From Pseudorhodobacter sp. PARRP1 (GTDB lineage: Bacteria > Pseudomonadota > Alphaproteobacteria > Rhodobacterales > Rhodobacteraceae): 64,000 nucleotides of DNA. Made by a program: the position numbers and the translations under genes. The stretch is from the NCBI GenBank assembly GCA_002256245.1, contig NKIU01000014.1, positions 1 through 64,000 of the forward strand, in the 5' to 3' direction. Below, piece by piece: positions 53,353 through 62,897 of the stretch. A model generated the notes under the pieces. The model had not been told where the DNA came from and made no database searches. It saw only the letters and a list, made by a program, of their open reading frames with translations. Each line of letters starts with the position of its first letter. The stretch's first letter is position 1.

Positions 53353-53922
53353 TCAGCCGCCCCAGGTGCGGACCGGGCCGCAATCCATATGCACAAAGTT
53401 AGAGCCATAGTAGTGGCCGACGCCACCCGCCGAACAGGCCTCTGCCGCTTTGGCCATCTGGCTGACCGAACGTGATTTCAAACGCAAGTCTGCTGCCATG
53501 CCCTTCATGTGCAGCGAGTGTTTGGCCACACCGCGCGAATGCGAGCGCAACATCGCGTTGGTCGCAGGGCTGCGATAGCCCGACAGCAGCATGTAGGGTT
53601 CGCGCACATCCAGCAAACGGTGTGCCGCTGCGATGATGTCATAGTTGCGGGGGTCCATCCCAACCACTTCGTCCGAGCGCCAGTCGCGCATGAAGTGATT
53701 GATCTCTTTGGTAACTTCCGGAATGTATTCGCCTTCGACCCAATAGATCGTGTCGATGCTTTCCCCGGTGCGCCCCGAATACATCCGGATGCGTCGAATA
53801 TCGCCTGCGCCTTTCAGAAGACCGAAGGCATTGGAGTAAGTCGGAGCTGCAACCACGGCTGTCGCCGCAAAAACGCCCAGCAGCCCACGCCGCGTGATAC
53901 CGTTCCAAGTCATATGTGCCAT
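53353..53922 (-). CDS. Tat-exported DUF882/YcbK-like peptidoglycan peptidase
   Basis: A 189-residue M15-type (D-Ala-D-Ala/murein endopeptidase-like) protein of the DUF882 family. The N terminus has a twin-arginine signal TRRGLLGVFAATAVVAAP. The core carries SGYRSPATNAML, KHSLHMKGMAADLRL with the zinc-ligand His and Asp, and VGHYYGSNFVHMDCGPVRTW with the third His. It would act on peptidoglycan in the periplasm after folding in the cytoplasm. Start ATG 53922 or 53913; neither has a strong RBS. Divergent from the L,D-transpeptidase gene, also a cell-wall enzyme. Confidence 0.87.
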   Translation of the reverse strand: MAHMTWNGITRRGLLGVFAATAVVAAPTYSNAFGLLKGAGDIRRIRMYSGRTGESIDTIYWVEGEYIPEVTKEINHFMRDWRSDEVVGMDPRNYDIIAAAHRLLDVREPYMLLSGYRSPATNAMLRSHSRGVAKHSLHMKGMAADLRLKSRSVSQMAKAAEACSAGGVGHYYGSNFVHMDCGPVRTWGG

Positions 53923-54270
53923 TCTTTGCGCCTGTCCGATCGCTGGTCTTTGACCGCCTGAAGCAGCGGTTCTGTTCGTCACTTCATCCCCAAGTGCCTG
54001 CACGTTATTGCACAGCTTGCGGTGAAGCCAAAGAGCAGATTGGCCGCCGAATCCCACTCTGACGGCAATAGGCAAAAAATTGCTGAATATGAGGGAACCA
54101 AGTGGGGATTTCCGTAGCTGACGCATTCGTGGCGAATATGCGACAATCGGGCAAGGAGTTACGACCGATGCGCGGCTTGACACCTTAACACGAGTTTACA
54201 CTTTCGACGATTTCACCCAAGCTTTTCAGGAAGAATTCACCATCCCAGACCATTGGGCCAAGCCCATCCC

Positions 54271-55917
54271 ATGAGAATCATCGTGCACAACAGTTTTTCC
54301 GCGAATCTTTTGCCTTTGCGTATTTCCGGGCGCGCCCGTGGCGCTCTGCGTCGTCTGGGTGTCAGCACGGCATTGGCCGTGGCTTTGGCTTATGCCTCGC
54401 CAGTCTTGGCGCAAAGTGATGCCTTCACCCGGTCTTTGGCCGAAGCGGCGGCGGCAGATGATGCGGTGGCTGCGTTCTACCGGGCCCACGGCTACCAGCC
54501 GCTGTGGACCGGCCCGCAAGATCAGGCACGCCGTCATGCGCTGATGATGGCGTTTGCAACAGCCCAAGGGCAGGGGCTGCCCACCCATCGCTACGACCCC
54601 GCTGCCCTGATGGCGCAGGCCAAAGCGGCGGTGACTGAAGGCGACCGGGGCCGTCTGGAAGTGGCGATGACCACGGCCTATCTGGCCTATGCGCGCGATG
54701 TCAGTTCCGGTGCGCTGACCCCGAAGAAAATCGACCCGACCATCCTGCGCGAAATCGCGCGCCCCGATCCGGCGACATTGCTGGCGGCCATCGCAGCGGC
54801 TCCGCTGCCCGAGGCCTATCTGGCATCCTTGCTGCCCACCGCGCCGGAATATGCCCGGCTGATGAAGGAAAAGCTGCGGCTGGAGCGTGAAGCGCCATCC
54901 GAGATTGGCATTTCGGCATCCAAACTTGTCCCCGGTGACAGCGGCGCTGCGGTTGTGGCGTTGCGGGATCGGCTGATCGAGTTGGGCTATATGGGGCGGT
55001 CCTCGACTGCTGTTTATGATGCGCAGATGCAGCGCGCCGTGCAGCGGTATCAGTTGGACCAGGGCTTGGCGGCGGATGGCGTGGCGGGCGGCTCGACGAT
55101 TGACGCCTTGAACACCACGCCTGCCGCGCGGCTGCAATCGGTGACCGTGGCGCTGGAGCGGATGCGCTGGATGGCGCATACCGATCTGGGTGCGCGGCAT
55201 ATCTGGGTCAATCAGGCCAACTTTACCGCCGAAATCGTCGATGACGGGCAGGTGACCTTCCAGACGCGGGTGGTGGTGGGCAAAGCCTCGCCCGAGATGC
55301 GCAGCCCGGAATTCTCGGATGAGATGGAATATATGGTGATCAACCCCAGCTGGGGAGTGCCGCGCTCGATCATCGTCAAGGAATATCTGCCGATGTTGCA
55401 GCGCAACCCGAATGCGGTCGGGCATTTGCAGGTGATTGATGGCCGCGGCCGGGTGGTGCCGCGCGGGGCGGTGAATTTCGCGGCCTATTCGGCGTCAAGC
55501 TTTCCGTTCGGGCTGCGTCAGCCGCCGTCGGATGGCAATGCCTTGGGCAAGGTGAAGTTCATGTTCCCCAACCCCTACAACATCTATCTGCACGACACGC
55601 CCGCGAAAGCCTTGTTTGCCAACGAAGTGCGCGCCTTCAGCCACGGCTGCATCCGCTTGGGCGACCCGTTTGATTTCGCCTATACCCTGCTTGCCAAACA
55701 AACCGCTGACCCCAAGGGGCTGTTTCAGGAACATCTGGACAGCAAGGGCGAAAGCTCTGTCTCGCTTGTGGTGCCGGTGCCGGTGCATCTGGTCTATTAC
55801 ACCGCTTGGCCGACCAAAACCGGCATGGCTTACCGCCGTGATGTCTATGGTCGCGACGGCAAGCTGTTTGAGGCGTTGCAAGAGGCTGGGGTGGCATTGC
55901 CCGAGGTGCAGGGCTGA
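54271..55917 (+). CDS. L,D-transpeptidase of the YcbB (LdtD) type
   Basis: A 548-residue periplasmic murein L,D-transpeptidase. Signal peptide is in the first ~45 residues (STALAVALAYASPVLAQS). A scaffold domain is followed by a PG_binding_1 motif (LVPGDSGAAVVALRDRLIELGYMG, split) at ~225-290 and the YkuD catalytic domain at ~330-510 with active-site FSHGCIRLGDP. It makes 3-3 crosslinks or attaches proteins to peptidoglycan. ATG 54271 is chosen over TTG 54253. It is divergent from the DUF882 peptidase gene; the ~350 bp between them holds both promoters. Confidence 0.9.
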   Translation: MRIIVHNSFSANLLPLRISGRARGALRRLGVSTALAVALAYASPVLAQSDAFTRSLAEAAAADDAVAAFYRAHGYQPLWTGPQDQARRHALMMAFATAQGQGLPTHRYDPAALMAQAKAAVTEGDRGRLEVAMTTAYLAYARDVSSGALTPKKIDPTILREIARPDPATLLAAIAAAPLPEAYLASLLPTAPEYARLMKEKLRLEREAPSEIGISASKLVPGDSGAAVVALRDRLIELGYMGRSSTAVYDAQMQRAVQRYQLDQGLAADGVAGGSTIDALNTTPAARLQSVTVALERMRWMAHTDLGARHIWVNQANFTAEIVDDGQVTFQTRVVVGKASPEMRSPEFSDEMEYMVINPSWGVPRSIIVKEYLPMLQRNPNAVGHLQVIDGRGRVVPRGAVNFAAYSASSFPFGLRQPPSDGNALGKVKFMFPNPYNIYLHDTPAKALFANEVRAFSHGCIRLGDPFDFAYTLLAKQTADPKGLFQEHLDSKGESSVSLVVPVPVHLVYYTAWPTKTGMAYRRDVYGRDGKLFEALQEAGVALPEVQG

Positions 55918-55980
55918 ACATTGCGGGTTCAAGCCCGCTGCAATCCGCGCTAAACCTTCCGCAAACCGCCGGAGGATGAA

Positions 55981-57072
55981 ATGGCCCATACGATCCGCGA
56001 CATAGCGCAAGCCTTGGGGGCCGAAGCCGAGGGCGATCTTGGCTTGACTGTGCTGCGCGCGTCCGAGCCTGCAAGTGCGGGGCCGCAGGATTTGGCGCTG
56101 GCGATGGACCCGCGCTATGGCGACGGCATTGCCAATGGTCAGGCGCAGGCGGCGATGCTGTGGCCGGGGGCGGATTGGCGCAGTTTGGGGCTGAAGGCCG
56201 CTATTTTCGCGCCGCGTGGTCGGCTGGCGATGGCGGGGCTGTCGGTGATGCTTGATCCGGGGCCTGCGATAGCGCCTGGTAGGCATCCGATGGCGCTGGT
56301 TGATCCATCCGCCCAGATCGGCGCAGGGGCGGCGATTGGGCCGTTTGTGGTGATCGGGGCCGATGTGGTGATCGGCGCGCGGGCGCGGATTGCAAGCCAT
56401 GTGTCGGTCGCCGAGGGGGCTGTGATTGGCGATGATGCGCTGATCCTGCAAGGCGCGCGGATTGGCGCGCGGGTGAAGATCGGGCATCGGTTTATCTGCC
56501 AGCCCGGCGCTGTGGTGGGCGCGGATGGCTTTTCCTTTGTCACACCCGAGAAATCGGGGGTTGAGGAAATTCGCGAAAGCCTTGGCAAGCGCGATGATAT
56601 CCGCGCGCAAAGCTGGACGCGTATTCATTCGCTGGGCGCCGTGACGATTGGCGATGATGTGGAACTGGGCGCGAATGTCGCGATTGATCGCGGCACGATC
56701 CGCGATACCGTGATCGGATCGGGCACCAAGCTGGATAACCTTGTCCATATCGGCCACAACGTGCAGGTCGGGCGCGATTGCCTTTTGTGCGGGCAGGTCG
56801 GCATCGCAGGCTCGGCCCGCATCGGCGACCGGGTGGTGCTGGGCGGGCAATGCGGCGTCAATGACAATATCTTCGTGGGCGATGATGTGATTGCGGGCGG
56901 GGCTACCAAAATCTTCACCAATGCCCCTGCGGGCCGGGTGCTTTTGGGCTATCCTGCGGTCAAGATGGAAACCCATATCGAGATGCAGAAGGCCCTGCGC
57001 CGTCTGCCACGGATGGCGGGGCGCATGGCGGCGCTTGAGAAAGCCATATCCCTGTTACCTGATGTTGATTAA
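55981..57072 (+). CDS. lpxD: UDP-3-O-acylglucosamine N-acyltransferase LpxD
   Basis: A 363-residue LpxD of lipid A synthesis. The N-terminal domain (1-~100) has the LpxD_N fold; the left-handed beta-helix follows with many I/V-G hexapeptides, the catalytic His in VHIGHNVQVG, and QPGAVVGADGFSFV. It transfers a 3-hydroxyacyl chain from ACP to UDP-3-acyl-glucosamine. The next genes encode an acyl carrier protein and a ketosynthase, implying a dedicated acyl supply. CCGGAGG precedes the ATG. Confidence 0.95.
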   Translation: MAHTIRDIAQALGAEAEGDLGLTVLRASEPASAGPQDLALAMDPRYGDGIANGQAQAAMLWPGADWRSLGLKAAIFAPRGRLAMAGLSVMLDPGPAIAPGRHPMALVDPSAQIGAGAAIGPFVVIGADVVIGARARIASHVSVAEGAVIGDDALILQGARIGARVKIGHRFICQPGAVVGADGFSFVTPEKSGVEEIRESLGKRDDIRAQSWTRIHSLGAVTIGDDVELGANVAIDRGTIRDTVIGSGTKLDNLVHIGHNVQVGRDCLLCGQVGIAGSARIGDRVVLGGQCGVNDNIFVGDDVIAGGATKIFTNAPAGRVLLGYPAVKMETHIEMQKALRRLPRMAGRMAALEKAISLLPDVD

Positions 57073-57102
57073 ACGCGGTGAACCGTGACGGAAGGAAATC
57101 CG

Positions 57103-57384
57103 ATGAACATGCAAGCCCAGGTTGTCAGTATCGAGGCGCAGGTGATTGCGATCATTGCCGAGCAGGCCGTGCTGGATGTGGCCGATGTCAGCGCCGCGCA
57201 GTCGCTGGAAAGTCTGGGCATTGATAGCCTTGGCTTGGTCGAGACGATCTTCGCCATCGAAGAGGCCTTCGATATCTCGGTGCCGTTCAATGCCAACGAG
57301 CCGTCGAAAAGCGGCTTTGATCTGACATCGGTTGCGTCGATTGTCGCGGCGGTCGAGGGTTTGATCGCCCAGAAAGCTGCATGA
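57103..57384 (+). CDS. Dedicated acyl carrier protein
   Basis: A 93-residue ACP with phosphopantetheine-attachment Ser42 in ESLGIDSLGLVETIFAIEEAF (split). It is longer and less acidic at the N terminus than housekeeping AcpP and has a Ser/Lys insertion (NEPSKSGFD) after helix II, recalling specialised ACPs such as AcpXL. GGAAGGAAAT precedes ATG 57103. It lies between lpxD (30 bp) and the ketosynthase (ATGA overlap), so it probably carries a special fatty acid for lipid A or a related lipid. Confidence 0.87.
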   Translation: MNMQAQVVSIEAQVIAIIAEQAVLDVADVSAAQSLESLGIDSLGLVETIFAIEEAFDISVPFNANEPSKSGFDLTSVASIVAAVEGLIAQKAA

Positions 57385-58592
57385 GGCGGGTCGTCATCAC
57401 CGGGGCGGGCACGGTCAACGCGCTGGCGCAGGATGTGGCGGGCACCTATGCGGCCTTTGCCGAGGGGCGCTGCGGCATTGCCGAGTTGGATCTCCGTGAC
57501 AAGGATCGCCTGAGCATCCAGATCGGCGGTCAGGTGAAGCATTGGGATGCCGAGGCGCGGTTCAGCCGTCAGCAGTTGACGCTTTATGACCGTTTCACCC
57601 AGTTCACGCTGGTGGCTGCAGCGCAGGCGGTTGCGCAGGCGGGGTTGGTGTTTGACGGCGATCTGGCCGACGACAGCGGCGTGGTGCTGGGCACGGCCGC
57701 AGGGGGCGTGACCACCTGGGATGAAAGCTACCGCGCGGTTTATGCCGAGGACAAGAACCGCGTGCATCCGTTCGTGGTGCCCAAACTGATGAACAGCGCG
57801 GCTGCCAGCCACGTGGCGATGCGATTCGGGCTGCGGGGCGCCAGTTTTTCGGTCTCGACCGCCTGTGCCAGTTCCAATCACGCGATGGGGCTGGCGTTTC
57901 AGGCGATCAGGGGCGGTGGGGCATCGGTGATGCTGACCGGCGGGTCGGAATCGATGCTGTGCTTTGGCGGCATCAAAGCGTGGGAGGGCTTGCGCGTGAT
58001 GTCGCAAACCGCTTGCCGCCCGTTCAGCGCCAATCGCAGCGGCATGGTGCAGGGCGAGGGGGCGGCGGTGTTCGTGTTCGAGGATTATGACCACGCCCGC
58101 GCGCGCGGGGCCGAGATTCTGGCCGAGGTGGCAGGCTTTGCGATGACCTCGGATGCCTCTGACATTGTGATGCCATCGCAGGAGGGGGCAGCGCGGACGA
58201 TCCGGCTGGCGCTGCGCGATGCCCGGGTCGCAGCCGAGGCTGTGGGCTATATCAACGCGCATGGCACCGGCACGGCGGCGAATGACAAGACCGAATGCGC
58301 CGCGATTGCGCAGGTGTTTGGGGCTGCGGCAGATGCGGTGATGGTGTCTTCGACCAAATCCATGCACGGGCATCTGATTGGGGGCACCGGGGCGGTGGAG
58401 CTGCTGGCTTGTCTTATGGCATTGCAGCAGGGCGTCATTGCGCCGACAATCGGCTATGAAGCGGCGGACCCCGAATGTGCGCTGGATGTGGTGCCGAACG
58501 TGGCGCGGCAGGCAAAGGTTGACGTGGTGATGTCCAACGCCTTTGCCTTTGGCGGCTTGAACGCGGTGCTGGTTCTGCGCAAGGTCTCTTAA
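57381..58592 (+). CDS. Beta-ketoacyl-ACP synthase, FabF-like
   Basis: A 403-residue KAS II-type condensing enzyme with full catalytic triad: Cys162 in VSTACASSNHA, His in NAHGTGTAANDKTE, His in KSMHGHLIGGTGAVE. It shares its start with the ACP stop (ATGA). Position after lpxD-acp suggests it elongates the acyl chain loaded on that ACP rather than serving bulk fatty acid synthesis. Divergence from housekeeping FabF cannot be measured here. Confidence 0.9.
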   Translation: MRRVVITGAGTVNALAQDVAGTYAAFAEGRCGIAELDLRDKDRLSIQIGGQVKHWDAEARFSRQQLTLYDRFTQFTLVAAAQAVAQAGLVFDGDLADDSGVVLGTAAGGVTTWDESYRAVYAEDKNRVHPFVVPKLMNSAAASHVAMRFGLRGASFSVSTACASSNHAMGLAFQAIRGGGASVMLTGGSESMLCFGGIKAWEGLRVMSQTACRPFSANRSGMVQGEGAAVFVFEDYDHARARGAEILAEVAGFAMTSDASDIVMPSQEGAARTIRLALRDARVAAEAVGYINAHGTGTAANDKTECAAIAQVFGAAADAVMVSSTKSMHGHLIGGTGAVELLACLMALQQGVIAPTIGYEAADPECALDVVPNVARQAKVDVVMSNAFAFGGLNAVLVLRKVS

Positions 58593-58650
58593 GGCTGTGT
58601 CACGCGGGGCTAAACTTCGGTGTTTTTTAGGTCTGTGGCGCGCGAAAAAT

Positions 58651-58720
58651 CTGTCCCCGCGGGGACAGACTTGTGTTTTCCGCAGCTTGAACGCGCCAAA
58701 AACCACAACATAATGTGGTT
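58651..58720. repeat. Composite palindrome-pair repeat, copy 2 (inverted)
   Basis: CTGTCCCCGCGGGGACAG (58651-58668), identical to copy 1, then 32 nt to an imperfect palindrome AACCACA-ACATAA-TGTGGTT (58701-58720). Centres are 51 bp apart, exactly as at 6999-7073, in opposite orientation. The segment adjoining the first palindrome (ACTTGTGTTTT) is also shared. It lies between the convergent ends of the ketosynthase and IalB-like genes. Confidence 0.7.
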
Positions 58721-58786
58721 TTCTGCGAAAATCCGCAAAACGCCGTTTTCTGTTTTTCCCTGTTGCGCAAGGCTGCTTGCGCCATG

Positions 58787-58817
58787 AAAAAGCCCGCCGA
58801 ACCTGCGGCGGGCTTTT
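58787..58817. terminator. Intrinsic terminator between ketosynthase and IalB-like gene
   Basis: AGCCCGCCG/CGGCGGGCT stem (58791-58799 with 58806-58814), flanked by AAAA and TTTT, 22 bp beyond the IalB-like stop. Works for the minus-strand gene and possibly for read-through from the ketosynthase. Confidence 0.85.
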
Positions 58818-58835
58818 GCAGATTGTGCGTTAAGC

Positions 58836-59504
58836 TTACTTCTTCGGCATGGTCGCTGCGACCGCTTCGTAGCCTGCGGTGAAGCCCTTCAGCGCGACGG
58901 CAAGCTCAACCTTCTGGTCAGGTGCAGCCGCCGGAACGATGGTGATCGTGGCTTTGGTGCCCTTTTTGAACTGCGCAACTTCCTCTGCGGTGAAGCCCAC
59001 GCGCGCGACGCAACCCAGTTGGGCGCAGAAGGTGAACGGATAGACCTTGGCCTTGCTGCCATCCACCGACACCGCCAGATTGGCGGTCAGCAGGGTTTCC
59101 AGCGGGGCGATGATGGTGGCGCCGGCTGCGGCTTTGCCGCCAGCGGGCAACGCGAACATGCTGATTTCAGCCACGTTGGTGCCGTCTTTGTCTTTCAGCA
59201 ACTGATACAACTCGCACGGGTCCGAGCCGTCTTTCATCTTGGTGCAACGCTGCGCCCAGGCATCAAAGGTGGCAAGCTGATAGATCTGGCCTTCTTCCGC
59301 GGTTTCTTGCGTCAGCGGCGCCGGAGGGGTGTTGCTGTCAACGCCCATGTTCAGATCGTCGGCTGCCGGGGCGTTGGTATCCACCGTAGCGGTCGGCGCG
59401 GCATCTGCTGGCGCTGCTTCTTGCGCGAACGCGGGCAGGCCTTGAGTGGCCAAGGCAAGGCCCAGAGTAAAGGCAAAGGCGCGGGGCAAAGTTGTCATCG
59501 ACAT
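58836..59504 (-). CDS. Invasion-associated locus B (IalB)-like periplasmic protein
   Basis: A 222-residue exported protein: signal peptide to about LPAFAQE, an acidic Ala/Pro/Thr-rich linker (~30-75), then an IalB-type beta-sandwich (YQLATFDAWAQRCTKMKDGSDPCELYQLL, split; ISMFALPAG; YPFTFCAQLGCVARVGFTAEEV, split). Four Cys in the domain probably form two disulfides. In Bartonella the name refers to erythrocyte invasion; in free-living Rhodobacteraceae the role is unknown. ATG 59504 or 59498. Confidence 0.82.
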   Translation of the reverse strand: MSMTTLPRAFAFTLGLALATQGLPAFAQEAAPADAAPTATVDTNAPAADDLNMGVDSNTPPAPLTQETAEEGQIYQLATFDAWAQRCTKMKDGSDPCELYQLLKDKDGTNVAEISMFALPAGGKAAAGATIIAPLETLLTANLAVSVDGSKAKVYPFTFCAQLGCVARVGFTAEEVAQFKKGTKATITIVPAAAPDQKVELAVALKGFTAGYEAVAATMPKK

Positions 59505-59657
59505 CACTGTCTCTTTCTTGATTGTTCGACGGGCCGCATAGCACGGCGGGCGCGGGAAGTCAGCCTGAAAACACATCACGACTTCGCGCGGTTGCGCGAA
59601 AAACTGCCCTTCAGATCACATCTGAACACACCGCGCTAAGCTGATGCTTGAAAAAGG

Positions 59658-59685
59658 AAAAAGGGCCGGACAGCCGACCCTTTTT
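59658..59685. terminator. Intrinsic terminator upstream of the IalB-like gene
   Basis: GGGcCGG/CCGaCCC stem (one mismatch, 59663-59680), flanked by AAAAA and TTTTT. It is symmetrical and could act on either strand. No annotated gene ends nearby. Confidence 0.65.
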
Positions 59686-59795
59686 CAACTTTTTTATTCT
59701 CCCTGCCGGACTGGCCGACTTATGGTGCAGACGCTACGGCGGTTTCAAATCCGCGTCAACAGGAATTGTAACCGATTGTGACAGGCTGCGGATGG

Positions 59796-59825
59796 AAAAA
59801 GGCCGCGCTGGTTGCACAGCGCGGC
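59796..59825 (-). terminator. Orphan minus-strand terminator
   Basis: GCCGCGCTG/CAGCGCGGC stem (59802-59825) with GTTGCA loop, followed by CTTTTT on the minus strand. Nothing annotated on the minus strand lies upstream of it in the ~140 bp before the HerA-like start, so it may end an unrecognised short transcript. Confidence 0.6.
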
Positions 59826-59965
59826 AGTCTGACAGGGAGGAGGTCATCGCCAGCCACGTCTTGACGTGTTCGGCAACAACAAGACTGGCACAGTCAGGTT
59901 AACAATGTATTTTGGCCCCGAACGGTTGCCATTCGGCAGCTTCATTTCGTGCAAAAGGTGGCGGC

Positions 59966-61522
<1,557 letters not shown>

Positions 61523-61595
61523 CATAATCGCGTCTCGGTTGTGCCTTATTCAGCGTGCAGGTCAGGGAAGTCTGTGTTGAATCTGGGAGGCCCTG

Positions 61596-62897
61596 ATGGC
61601 TTTGACCGCTGCCGAGCAATATTTGCTGGAATTGATCAATCGCGCCCGGCTTGATCCGGCGGGTGAGGCTGCGCGCTACGGCATTGACCTGAATGCAGGG
61701 CTTGCGGCGGGCACCGTTACGACGGCTTCAAAGCAGGTGCTGGCCCCCAACGCCATGCTGGAAAATGCAGCGATTGGTCATTCGCAGTGGATGCTGAATG
61801 CGGATGTGTTTTCACACACCGGCAGCGGCGGATCATCCGCTGCACAACGGGTGACAGCTGCGGGTTACGGCTGGAGCAACGTTGGGGAAAATCTGTCGTG
61901 GCGCGGCACTTCGGGCACGATTGACCTGAACGGCGCTATCGCCACGCATCAACAGGATCTGTTCCTGAGCGCCGGGCACCGGGCGAATATGCTGAACGAC
62001 GCCTATCAAGAGGTTGGTCTGGCGCAAGAACGCGGGTTGTTCACCTTGAACGGGCAGAACTACGACTCGTCCATGCTGACAGAGGTGTTCGGCAGGCCCG
62101 CTGCGGCGACGGTGTTCCTGACCGGGGTGGTCTATAGCGACACCAATCGCGACGCGTTTTACTCGATTGGTGAGGGTGTGGGCGGCGCGACATTCACAGC
62201 ACAGAGTCATTCGACCAGCAGCGCTGCGGCGGGTGGTTATGCGCTTGCCCTCACCCCAGCCGCGTCGGTAGCGGTGACGGGGCAGGTTGGCACGCTTTCC
62301 TACAGCTTCAGCGTTGGCATGGGCAGTGGCAATGTGAAGGTGGATATCGTCAATCAGAATACGGTGCTTTCGTCTGGCACCATCACGCTTGGACTTGGGC
62401 TTAACAATGTGACCTTGCTGGGCAATGCGGCGCTGAACGCCGGAGGCAACGGCAATGCGAATGTGCTGACTGGCAATGTCGGCAGCAATCGGCTGAGCGG
62501 CGGGGCAGGAAACGATGTGTTGTCGGGGATGAACGGCAATGATTATCTGGTCGGTGGCATCGGCCACGACACGCTTTCGGGTGGCAATGGCGCAGACCGG
62601 GTTGATGGTGGCGGCGGCAATGATCTTTTGTCAGGCGGCGCGGGCGGCGATGTGTTCATCTTTGCCGACAACTTCGGGCGCGACACGGTGTCGGGTTTTT
62701 CCCGCGCAGCCGGGGATCGGCTGGCCTTTGACGATGCAATCTGGGGCGGCACGGTGCTGACGGCGCAGCAGGTTGTGGCGCAGTTTGCGCATGTGGTGGC
62801 GGGTGGTGTGGCGTTTGAATTCAGCGCCAATGAAGTGATCACGCTGACCGGGCTGACCACAACGGTGGGGTTGGCTGACGCGCTGATGATCGTCTAG
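61596..62897 (+). CDS. CAP-domain protein with C-terminal RTX repeats (type I secretion substrate)
   Basis: A 433-residue protein. Residues ~5-160 are a CAP (SCP/PR-1) domain: [65 protein letters not shown] (split) with the conserved His/Glu pairs. Residues ~165-280 look like a carbohydrate-binding-like beta domain ([20 protein letters not shown]). RTX repeats follow ([20 protein letters not shown]) and a C-terminal hydrophobic tail suited to type I secretion. No N-terminal signal peptide, consistent with that route. GGGAGG precedes the ATG. Its stop shares CTAG with the convergent CorC-like gene. Confidence 0.9.
   Translation: MALTAAEQYLLELINRARLDPAGEAARYGIDLNAGLAAGTVTTASKQVLAPNAMLENAAIGHSQWMLNADVFSHTGSGGSSAAQRVTAAGYGWSNVGENLSWRGTSGTIDLNGAIATHQQDLFLSAGHRANMLNDAYQEVGLAQERGLFTLNGQNYDSSMLTEVFGRPAAATVFLTGVVYSDTNRDAFYSIGEGVGGATFTAQSHSTSSAAAGGYALALTPAASVAVTGQVGTLSYSFSVGMGSGNVKVDIVNQNTVLSSGTITLGLGLNNVTLLGNAALNAGGNGNANVLTGNVGSNRLSGGAGNDVLSGMNGNDYLVGGIGHDTLSGGNGADRVDGGGGNDLLSGGAGGDVFIFADNFGRDTVSGFSRAAGDRLAFDDAIWGGTVLTAQQVVAQFAHVVAGGVAFEFSANEVITLTGLTTTVGLADALMIV

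Larger units (their letters stand above)
59505..59965. other. 461-bp gap with two minus-strand terminators
   Basis: Between the divergent IalB-like and HerA-like genes. It contains terminators at 59658-59685 and 59796-59825 (see those entries) and a possible minus-strand promoter TTGACG (59754-59759)-17 bp-TAGCGT (59731-59736) between them. The plus frame 59648-59902 has no support as a gene. Confidence 0.4.

Noticed and set aside
59648-59902. 84-codon plus-strand frame before the HerA-like gene
   Set aside because: Begins inside one terminator and contains another; no RBS or similarity.
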